Source: a bacterium (Candidatus Howlettbacteria) CG_4_10_14_0_8_um_filter_40_9 (GTDB lineage: Bacteria; Patescibacteriota; CPR2; UBA1875; GCA-2785325). Taken from it: a stretch of DNA of 7,608 nucleotides. Below, piece by piece: positions 1 through 5,094 of the stretch (positions within the stretch are counted from its first letter, which is position 1; every line of letters starts with the position of its first letter). The stretch lies in contig PFMH01000013.1 in assembly GCA_002785325.1 (NCBI GenBank), forward strand, positions 1 through 7,608, in the 5' to 3' direction. The notes below the pieces were generated by a model. The model saw only the letters and a list, made by a program, of their open reading frames with translations, had not been told where the DNA came from and ran no database searches. The position numbers were made by a program, and so were the translations under genes.

Positions 1-48
1 TAAGCAAGCATTTTCCACAAATTTCATAATAATTAACAGAACTATTAT

Positions 49-88
49 GTTGCCATTTTGGCAAGCGATCGCTTGCCAAAGTGGCAAC
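49..88. repeat. 40-bp nested palindrome (two TTGCCA-N3-TGGCAA units around GCGATCGC)
   Basis: The two 20-base halves are reverse complements apart from one position (T56 opposite G81, a G:U pair in RNA), and there is no spacer at the centre (68/69). Each half is itself a small inverted repeat: TTGCCA at 50-55 with TGGCAA at 59-64, and TTGCCA at 73-78 with TGGCAA at 82-87. The core GCGATCGC (65-72) is a palindrome of its own. This could be a double operator for a dimeric regulator, a cruciform or hairpin element, or the end of an upstream transcription unit. No T-run follows it, so a simple intrinsic terminator is unlikely. The structure is certain; its function is unknown. Confidence 0.8.
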
Positions 89-158
89 GATGAGTAAAGT
101 ATTACAAAAGTAGATATCTCCTCAGTCGTAAGTCTCAGTTTAACACTAGTTGTATATA

Positions 159-182
159 TAAAATGCGCAATTGCGCATTTTA
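159..182. repeat. 24-bp perfect palindrome upstream of pilB
   Basis: The 12-base arms TAAAATGCGCAA and TTGCGCATTTTA are exact reverse complements about the centre at 170/171. The 5' edge overlaps the A/T-rich string TATATATAAA, which resembles a -10 region but has no convincing -35. Perfect palindromes of this size in intergenic DNA often bind dimeric helix-turn-helix regulators. A hairpin with a short T-run is the other reading. The sequence does not decide between them. Confidence 0.75.
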
Positions 183-250
183 GAAACATCTGTTACTGCT
201 ACTCAACATTATACCTTCAACATTCTACTTTAATTTGCACGCCTCTTCCG

Positions 251-277
251 TTAAAATAAAGACAACAGTTATTTTAA
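251..277 (+). other. A/T-only hairpin in the pilB leader
   Basis: TTAAAATAA (251-259) is the exact reverse complement of TTATTTTAA (269-277), with a 9-base loop. The stem ends three bases before the pilB ribosome binding site (GAGAGGG, 280-286). If transcribed, it would be a weak hairpin beside the translation start. It may be chance in A/T-rich DNA. Confidence 0.4.
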
Positions 278-289
278 AAGAGAGGGTAA

Positions 290-2182
290 ATGAAAATAAA
301 AAACGACGTACTAAAAGAGATCCTCGTCGCGTATAAAACGCTCCCAGAGGAAAAGATCGATACAGCGGTGTCCGCCTCTAAACAAAGCGGTACCCCTCTC
401 TTGCAAGTTCTCATAAATAAAAAATATTTGACGGAAAAAGAGATCTACGAGGTTTTTGCAAAATATCTAAAGATCCCTTTTGTCGATCTGGATGATGTCC
501 AAGCGCCAAAAGAACTCCTAGCCAAACTGCCGGAAAAAGTCGCTCAAAAATACAAGGCGGTAGTCTATGGAGAAGACAACGGCCACCTCATGATCGCCAT
601 GGAAGACCCTAGCGATTTCCAATCGGTGCAGTTTATAGAAAAGATACTTGACTACAAGATACAAATCCACCTGGCTTCTCCCAAGGGGATCTCCACCGTC
701 CTCGAACAGTACAAGGGCGGTCTTTCTACCGAGATCACAAAAGCAATGAAATCCGATGAAGAGGAGGAAGGGAAAGAAGAGCTCAAGGGCGAAGAGTTAC
801 AAGAAGACGTGAAAGAAATTGTCGAGGAAGCGCCGGTCGCCAAAGCGATCAATATCATCCTTGAATATGCCGTAAACTCTAGAGCTTCAGATATCCACAT
901 CGAACCAAGAGAAGGATATGTCCATATCAGATTTCGAATTGACGGCGTCCTAAGAGACACTATGAGTTTACCGACTCAGATCCTTTCTTCCCTTGTCTCG
1001 AGGATCAAGATATTGTCAAACTTGAGGATAGATGAACACCGCATCCCCCAAGATGGTCGTATCAAGGTAGATGTCGGCGGGAAAAAAATAGCCCTCCGTG
1101 TTTCTACTTTACCGATAATGGACGGAGAAAAGGTGGTAATGAGAATATTGGACGAAGGAACTCGAGCGGCGACGATAGAAGAGCTCGGCTTTAAAGGCGC
1201 GGCCATGGATATCATAAAGAAAAGCTTAAAAAAACCCCACGGTATGACCTTAGTCACCGGTCCTACCGGCTCCGGAAAATCCACTACACTTTACAGCCTC
1301 CTAAGCAGTCTAAATACCATAGGGGTAAATATTTCCACCGTTGAAGATCCGGTAGAATACAGAATACAAGGAATAAACCAAACTCAAGTCAATCCAAAGG
1401 TCGGTATGACTTTTGCTTCGGGGCTCCGAGCGCTCCTTCGTCAAGACCCTGACGTCATCATGGTGGGAGAGATCCGAGATGCAGAAACGGCAGAGATGGC
1501 TATCCATGCAGCTTTGACCGGGCATATCGTCCTTTCAACCCTTCATACCAACAACGCCTCCGGTACTCTACCCAGACTTTTGGATATGGGTTCGGAACCG
1601 TTTCTTATCGCCTCGACCGTAAACTGCGTTATAGCTCAGAGACTAGTCAGGAAAGTCTGTCCGCACTGCAAAGAGGCATACGCTCCAACCGAGGAGGCCA
1701 TAACGGAGCTCAAAAAAGATTTTGGTCTTACAAAAATGTTTCTCGGTTCAAAACCCGAAAAAGAAAAAGGGAAACAACCGGTGTCATCAACCGAAAGAAA
1801 GATTATGCCTTCGCATGAGATAAGTTTAGAAAAAAAGTCTATATTAACAGAGATTGCAGAGGATCCCACTATCCTAAACAGAGGTATCAAAGAAACTGAT
1901 AAATCCCATCCTAAAACTTCACATTCACTCGATATTGTCCTTTACCGCGGAAAAGGCTGCAGTAAATGCGAGCAAACCGGATACCTGGGACGTATGGGTA
2001 TTTTCGAAGTTTTGGAAGTCAACGATGAGATCGGAGACATGATAATAAAGAGGGTTTCATCGGAAGAGATGGAGAAAAAATCCATAGAAAACGGCATGCT
2101 TACCATGCAACAAGACGGTTTCTTAAAAGCATTAGAGGGATTTACCACGGTGGAAGAGGTTATAAGGGTCACTAAAGATTAA
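290..2182 (+). CDS. pilB: Type IV pilus extension ATPase PilB (GspE family), with enlarged insert in the zinc-binding region
   Basis: This 630-aa cytoplasmic hexameric ATPase powers pilus extension by driving PilC. Residues about 10-145 form a GspE_N/MshEN-type N-terminal domain, but the c-di-GMP-binding consensus is degenerate there. An acidic linker (about 155-180, EEEEGKEELKGEE) follows. The N2 domain has SRASDIHIEP (197-206) and RFRIDGVLRD (214-223). The ATPase core has Walker A GPTGSGKST (324-332), an Asp box starting TVEDPVEYR (350), Walker B DPDVIMVGEIRD (386-397) and a His box TGHIVLSTLHT (410-420). Two cysteine pairs, CPHC (457-460) and CSKC (557-560), make the zinc-binding subdomain. 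They lie 96 residues apart, against about 29 in classical GspE, and the extra stretch is polar and lysine/glutamate-rich. The ATG has GAGAGGG three bases upstream. The intact His box and cysteine pairs favour PilB over PilT. Confidence 0.96.
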   Translation: MKIKNDVLKEILVAYKTLPEEKIDTAVSASKQSGTPLLQVLINKKYLTEKEIYEVFAKYLKIPFVDLDDVQAPKELLAKLPEKVAQKYKAVVYGEDNGHLMIAMEDPSDFQSVQFIEKILDYKIQIHLASPKGISTVLEQYKGGLSTEITKAMKSDEEEEGKEELKGEELQEDVKEIVEEAPVAKAINIILEYAVNSRASDIHIEPREGYVHIRFRIDGVLRDTMSLPTQILSSLVSRIKILSNLRIDEHRIPQDGRIKVDVGGKKIALRVSTLPIMDGEKVVMRILDEGTRAATIEELGFKGAAMDIIKKSLKKPHGMTLVTGPTGSGKSTTLYSLLSSLNTIGVNISTVEDPVEYRIQGINQTQVNPKVGMTFASGLRALLRQDPDVIMVGEIRDAETAEMAIHAALTGHIVLSTLHTNNASGTLPRLLDMGSEPFLIASTVNCVIAQRLVRKVCPHCKEAYAPTEEAITELKKDFGLTKMFLGSKPEKEKGKQPVSSTERKIMPSHEISLEKKSILTEIAEDPTILNRGIKETDKSHPKTSHSLDIVLYRGKGCSKCEQTGYLGRMGIFEVLEVNDEIGDMIIKRVSSEEMEKKSIENGMLTMQQDGFLKALEGFTTVEEVIRVTKD

Positions 2183-2209
2183 AATAAAACTGCTTTATAT
2201 AACAGATTT

Positions 2210-2218
2210 TGCTACAAT
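2210..2218 (+). promoter_or_regulatory. Candidate extended -10 promoter for pilC
   Basis: TGCTACAAT matches the extended -10 form TGnTATAAT with one mismatch and lies in the 64-bp gap between pilB and pilC. No recognisable -35 hexamer stands 16-18 bp upstream, which is tolerated for extended -10 promoters. Transcription would start near 2225, about 22 bases before the pilC ATG. This could raise pilC expression independently of pilB. It is an inference from one motif. Confidence 0.3.
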
Positions 2219-2246
2219 GTCTTAAGACTCAAATAACAATATCCAA

Positions 2247-3458
2247 ATGTCAAAATTTCTATACACAACCAAAGACAAGAAGGGAGAGGTAGAAAAAGGA
2301 GAGATCGACGCCTCATCCAAGATAGAAGCCTCGGAACTTTTGAGCAAGAGGAATCTGATCCCCTTATCTTTAGTCCCTGTTTCCGAAAGCAAGTTCAGCC
2401 TTTCTGCCATAAATGCCTTGGCCCCTATCCCCGCTACTGAAAAAGTAATCTTTGCGCGGGAGCTTGCTACACTCGTCAATGCCGGCATTCCTCTATCCCA
2501 ATCACTTCGTATATTGGAAAAACAGACTACCAATGCGTTGATGAAAAAGATCCTCTCACATATAGTAAAAGACGTCGAGGGAGGTACAACCTTGTCCGAA
2601 GCATTGGCTAAACATCCGAAAGCCTTTAGTCCGATATTTGTAAATATGGTCCATGCAGGTGAAGTCGGCGGTATCCTAGACGAGACACTCCTTAGGATCG
2701 CGGATCAGGTAGAAAAAGACCACGAGCTTATCTCTAAAATAAGAGGGGCAATGATGTATCCCGCTGTTATTTTCATCGCCATGAACGGCGCCGTTACCTA
2801 TATGATGATCAGTATCATCCCGCAACTCGCTTCTATGTTTGAAGAGATGAATGCCGAGCTCCCAATCTCCACAAAATTTTTGATTCTAGTAAGCAAACTC
2901 ATCACAACTTATGGGCTTATCACTTTCCCACTCGCTATCGCGACAATATTTTTTATCAGATATGTCATAAAAAATGTCTATGTTGTTAGGAAAAAGTTTC
3001 ACAAGTTGATATTGAAGACTCCCATTATCGGGAAGACAGCTAAGAAAATGAATATAACCAGATTTTCCAGAACTTTTGGCGCTCTGATGGCGAGCGGTAT
3101 TTCTATAGTTGAGACTTTAAATATCATTGCGGACGCTACTCCAAACATATTATTCAAAGAAGAGATCCGTGATGCCGCCGTTAAGGTCAAGGACGGAAAA
3201 CAGCTCGGAGAAATTTTTGAAAAAAGCAAAAATTTTCCCGTCCTCGTCTCCCAGATGATCTCAGTCGGAGAAGAAACAGGAACACTCTCCGAAATCCTCA
3301 TAAAAGTTGCCGAATTTTACGACAAGGAGCTCGATAACACCATAAAGAATATGACAAGCCTTCTCGAACCAGTGATGATGCTTATGATTGGTAGCATGAT
3401 CGGTTTTATAATGATCTCGATCATAACACCGATTTATCAGTTGACAAATATAATGTAA
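2247..3458 (+). CDS. pilC: Type IV pilus inner-membrane platform protein PilC (GspF family)
   Basis: This 403-aa polytopic protein couples PilB ATPase motion to pilin insertion into the fibre. The N-terminus MSKFLYTTKDKKGEVEKGEI is characteristic of PilC and fixes the start. Two T2SSF domains follow, at about 66-190 and 269-392, each with the usual conserved glycine motif: GEVGGIL (138-144) and GEETGTL (341-347). Hydrophobic segments at about 170-192, 218-241 and 372-395 match the family's three membrane helices. Length is normal. There is no clear Shine-Dalgarno sequence before the ATG (the upstream bases are AATATCCAA), unlike pilB, pilA and pilM, so translation may be weak or start close to a message 5' end. 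pilT, which often sits between pilB and pilC, is absent here. Confidence 0.96.
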   Translation: MSKFLYTTKDKKGEVEKGEIDASSKIEASELLSKRNLIPLSLVPVSESKFSLSAINALAPIPATEKVIFARELATLVNAGIPLSQSLRILEKQTTNALMKKILSHIVKDVEGGTTLSEALAKHPKAFSPIFVNMVHAGEVGGILDETLLRIADQVEKDHELISKIRGAMMYPAVIFIAMNGAVTYMMISIIPQLASMFEEMNAELPISTKFLILVSKLITTYGLITFPLAIATIFFIRYVIKNVYVVRKKFHKLILKTPIIGKTAKKMNITRFSRTFGALMASGISIVETLNIIADATPNILFKEEIRDAAVKVKDGKQLGEIFEKSKNFPVLVSQMISVGEETGTLSEILIKVAEFYDKELDNTIKNMTSLLEPVMMLMIGSMIGFIMISIITPIYQLTNIM

Positions 3459-3478
3459 CGGTTAGAATATCGAGCCCC

Positions 3479-3508
3479 TTGACACCAGCGGACCATAACC
3501 AATATAAT
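3479..3508 (+). promoter_or_regulatory. Consensus sigma-70-type promoter of pilA
   Basis: A perfect TTGACA (3479-3484) and a perfect TATAAT (3503-3508) are separated by 18 bp, directly after the end of pilC. Transcription would start near 3515, giving a leader of about 63 nt before pilA. Both hexamers match the consensus exactly, so this is expected to be a strong constitutive promoter, which suits a major pilin. It is the best promoter in the window. Confidence 0.85.
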
Positions 3509-3532
3509 GTCAGTAAAGATTCAAATACTAAT

Positions 3533-3549
3533 AGCTTCGGCGAAAAGCT
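3533..3549 (+). other. Small hairpin in the pilA 5' leader
   Basis: AGCTT (3533-3537) can pair with AAGCT (3545-3549) around a 7-base loop. A competing pairing joins TAGC (3532-3535) to GCTA (3554-3557), and the two are mutually exclusive because they share bases 3533-3535. The leader may affect mRNA stability or translation of pilA. I could not match it to a known riboswitch class. Confidence 0.35.
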
Positions 3550-3561
3550 GATGGCTAATAT

Positions 3562-3574
3562 AGAAAGGAGGTGA
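3562..3574 (+). promoter_or_regulatory. Exceptionally strong ribosome binding site of pilA
   Basis: AGAAAGGAGGTGA is complementary over all 13 bases to the usual 3' tail of bacterial 16S rRNA (ACCTCCTTTCT type) and ends three bases before the pilA ATG at 3578. No other gene here comes close: pilB has GAGAGGG, pilM has GGAGGG and pilC has none. This fixes the pilA start and implies heavy translation. Confidence 0.9.
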
Positions 3575-3577
3575 AAA

Positions 3578-3970
3578 ATGTTACAAAGACTAAAGAATCA
3601 AAAAGGATTTACGTTAATAGAACTTTTGATCGTTATCGTTATTATCGGTATCTTGGCTGGTATAGTTATCGGACTTACCGGAGCAAGCGCTAGGAAAAAG
3701 GCAAGCGACGCTCAGGCAAAAGCAGATATGCACGAGTTGCAAAATGCTCTTGAGCAGTCATTCGTTGACAACGGTGTTTACCCTACAGACCTAGCTTCTA
3801 TCGGTTCACAATATTTGGCTACTCCGAAAGTTGCTCCTGTAGGAGACTATGTATATGTGACTGGTGGTACAACATACACGTTGTCCTACACTCTACAAAA
3901 CGGTGATGATTCAGGACCAAACGCAATTGGCGCGCCAAATGCAGTATATACCCTGACTCAGAAACAATAA
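3578..3970 (+). CDS. pilA: Type IV major pilin (prepilin), PilA-like with GspG-like body
   Basis: This 130-aa prepilin is the likely shaft subunit. A 10-residue basic leader MLQRLKNQKG ends at the prepilin peptidase site G10/F11, followed by FTLIELLIVIVIIGILAGIV, the canonical N-terminal helix with Glu5 at residue 15. The mature protein is about 120 aa, short for a type IVa pilin. The alpha-helical middle DAQAKADMHELQNALEQSF (44-62) followed by DNGVYPT (64-70) resembles the GspG/pseudopilin family. There are no cysteines, so there is no C-terminal disulfide loop as in Gram-negative PilA. Its own consensus promoter, its ribosome binding site and the terminator immediately downstream support the major-subunit role. 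A pseudopilin function is a weaker alternative, since the PilM and PilB context is that of T4P. Confidence 0.93.
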   Translation: MLQRLKNQKGFTLIELLIVIVIIGILAGIVIGLTGASARKKASDAQAKADMHELQNALEQSFVDNGVYPTDLASIGSQYLATPKVAPVGDYVYVTGGTTYTLSYTLQNGDDSGPNAIGAPNAVYTLTQKQ

Positions 3971-3982
3971 TCGCTTTTTGCG

Positions 3983-4019
3983 AAAACAAAGGCTCCCTTT
4001 TTAAGGGAGTTTTTGTTTT
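3983..4019 (+). terminator. Rho-independent terminator of pilA, potentially bidirectional
   Basis: CTCCCTT (3993-3999) pairs with AAGGGAG (4003-4009) around a TTT loop. The stem extends outward through two G:U pairs into AAAACAAA on the left and TTTGTTTT on the right, giving 17 pairs in all. A T-rich tract follows the GC stem on the + strand and, because of the A-rich left flank, on the - strand too. It starts 13 bases after the pilA stop and would confine pilA to its own message. A small 4-bp hairpin (TCGC/GCGA, 3971-3974 with 3980-3983) lies just before it. Confidence 0.88.
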
Positions 4020-4040
4020 GCAACGATTTTGGTATATAAT
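4013..4040 (+). promoter_or_regulatory. Candidate promoter for the minor-pilin unit
   Basis: A perfect -10 hexamer TATAAT (4035-4040) lies 16 bp after TTGTTT (4013-4018), a poor -35 (3 of 6) that falls in the T-tract of the pilA terminator. The predicted start near 4047 gives a leader of about 30 nt to the ATG at 4078. A promoter is needed here if the upstream terminator is efficient. The weak -35 suits low expression of minor pilins. Confidence 0.5.
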
Positions 4041-4077
4041 TAAGAATATATTACCGGCATCAAATAATGATCTTAAG

Positions 4078-4485
4078 ATGAATTTGCGTCAAAGAAGGAA
4101 TTTTACAAATCACAATGGCTTTACCTTGATCGAGCTTTTGATTACCCTTATTTTCTTCACCGCCATTATCTCCGGCATCATCCCCTTGCTTACCAAGGCG
4201 ATCTCAGTCAATAAAAATTCAAAGAATAAACTCTATGCTTACCAAGCTGCGAGTTCTGAGATAGAAAATATGAGAAATACTGATTACGACAGTATCGCAT
4301 CTCATAACTTTTCTGTTAGCGGTGTATCCGGCGCGCAAGGAACCGTGACCGTGACCGACGTTATCGACGGCTCGGCACAAACAGGGATACTAAAAGCAAC
4401 TGCTACCGTTTCATGGACATTCAAAGACAAAAATGAGAATGTGGATATTGTTACTTATTTTGCCCAGAAGGGAATGAATCAATGA
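4078..4485 (+). CDS. Minor type IV prepilin, PilV/GspI-like
   Basis: I place the start at the ATG at 4078, giving 135 aa. A longer reading from TTG at 4018 would begin inside the pilA terminator and add about 20 non-typical residues. The leader MNLRQRRNFTNHNG ends at G14/F15, then FTLIELLITLIFFTAIISGI with Glu5 at residue 19. The AYQAASSEIENMR stretch (54-66) and the later VTVTDV...ATVSWTF beta segments resemble PilV/GspI-type minor pilins, which have a conserved helix containing E-x-x-R. Such proteins help prime fibre assembly at the inner membrane. No strong Shine-Dalgarno sequence precedes the ATG. The prepilin assignment is firm; the PilV subtype rests on local resemblance only. Confidence 0.85.
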   Translation: MNLRQRRNFTNHNGFTLIELLITLIFFTAIISGIIPLLTKAISVNKNSKNKLYAYQAASSEIENMRNTDYDSIASHNFSVSGVSGAQGTVTVTDVIDGSAQTGILKATATVSWTFKDKNENVDIVTYFAQKGMNQ

Positions 4486-5081
4486 TGACCCGGAAATCGA
4501 GAAACATAATCAGCCTTGCCCAACATTATTTAAATTCTAAAAAGAGCAATCAAAAAGGATTGACCCTGATAGAACTTCTGATTTCCATCACGCTGCTGAG
4601 TATCATCATAGCGGTCTTTACCTCTACTTATGTCACCGGGATCAGCGTATATACCAGAGAAGTGAGAACAACGAATCTTCAAAACGAAAGTCGGATCATC
4701 CTTGATAGGATAGTTTCCGATATTAAACAAAGCAATGAAGTGGTGTCCGGATCAAACGAAACCGTCCTGGTCCTTGCTGCACCCTCTATCGATTCAAATG
4801 GAAGCATCATTTATGAGAATACCGGCCTTTTTAAGATGGATTTTATCACCTATTGGTTAGACGGTTCAGCACTCTACAAAAAAGTAGAACCTCATCTCGA
4901 CAGCGCTAGACCTGCGGCAGTTACCCATATATTGGGAGATGTCGACTCTGTCACTTTCACATATACCCCCAGCGCCTCGACCGCCAAGGAGGTAGAGATA
5001 AATATCGTAACCTCCATCATAGCAAGCAAAAAAACCATAACAGTAAATAATAATGCCAAGTCGGTGCTAAGGAATAAATAA
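4482..5081 (+). CDS. Minor type IV prepilin, PilW/GspJ-like
   Basis: This 199-aa prepilin starts at an ATG overlapping the previous stop (ATGA, 4482-4485), indicating translational coupling. AGAAGGGA (4466-4473) lies 8 bases upstream as ribosome binding site. The leader is long, 26 residues, ending KKSNQKG at G26, then LTLIELLISITLLSIIIAVF with Glu5 at residue 31. Position 1 of the mature protein is Leu rather than the usual Phe or Met. The helix after the membrane segment, NLQNESRIILDRIVSDIKQS (65-84), is the typical PilW/GspJ pattern, followed by a beta-rich domain (TYWLDGSALYKKV, 123-135). It is expected in the minor-pilin priming or tip complex together with the genes on either side. Confidence 0.86.
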   Translation: MMTRKSRNIISLAQHYLNSKKSNQKGLTLIELLISITLLSIIIAVFTSTYVTGISVYTREVRTTNLQNESRIILDRIVSDIKQSNEVVSGSNETVLVLAAPSIDSNGSIIYENTGLFKMDFITYWLDGSALYKKVEPHLDSARPAAVTHILGDVDSVTFTYTPSASTAKEVEINIVTSIIASKKTITVNNNAKSVLRNK

Positions 5082-5094
5082 AATCAAATTAAAA

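Noticed and set aside
59..76. Sigma-54 promoter (TGGCA...TTGC) inside the nested palindrome, attractive because some pilin genes use sigma-54
   Set aside because: The distance between the GG and GC elements is 15 bases rather than the required 12, and the match is fully explained by the palindrome.
229..257. Promoter for pilB using TAAAAT (252-257) as -10
   Set aside because: The hexamer 17 bp upstream (TTTAAT) matches the -35 consensus at only three positions, and TTGCAC (235-240) is too close at 11 bp.
1..289. CRISPR array or tRNA in the left intergenic stretch
   Set aside because: The repeats are inverted rather than direct with spacers, and no cloverleaf or T-loop (GGTTCGAATCC-like) sequence is present.
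652..1890. Several open frames on the - strand across pilB
   Set aside because: They are antisense shadows of a clearly conserved gene, with no ribosome sites or recognisable domains. The same holds for - strand frames over pilC and the minor-pilin genes.
3441..3454. TTGACA and TATAAT at the very end of pilC as a promoter
   Set aside because: The hexamers are only two bases apart, so they cannot work together. The properly spaced pair is at 3479-3508.
3515..3577. Cyclic di-GMP-I (GEMM) riboswitch in the pilA leader, suggested by GGCGAAAAGC followed by GGCTAA
   Set aside because: The upstream half of the aptamer with its GGGCAAACC-like segment and the downstream stem are absent, and the leader is too short for the full fold.
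4018..4077. N-terminal extension of the PilV-like prepilin from TTG 4018
   Set aside because: It starts inside the terminator stem, precedes the likely transcript start and would give an atypical leader of about 34 residues.
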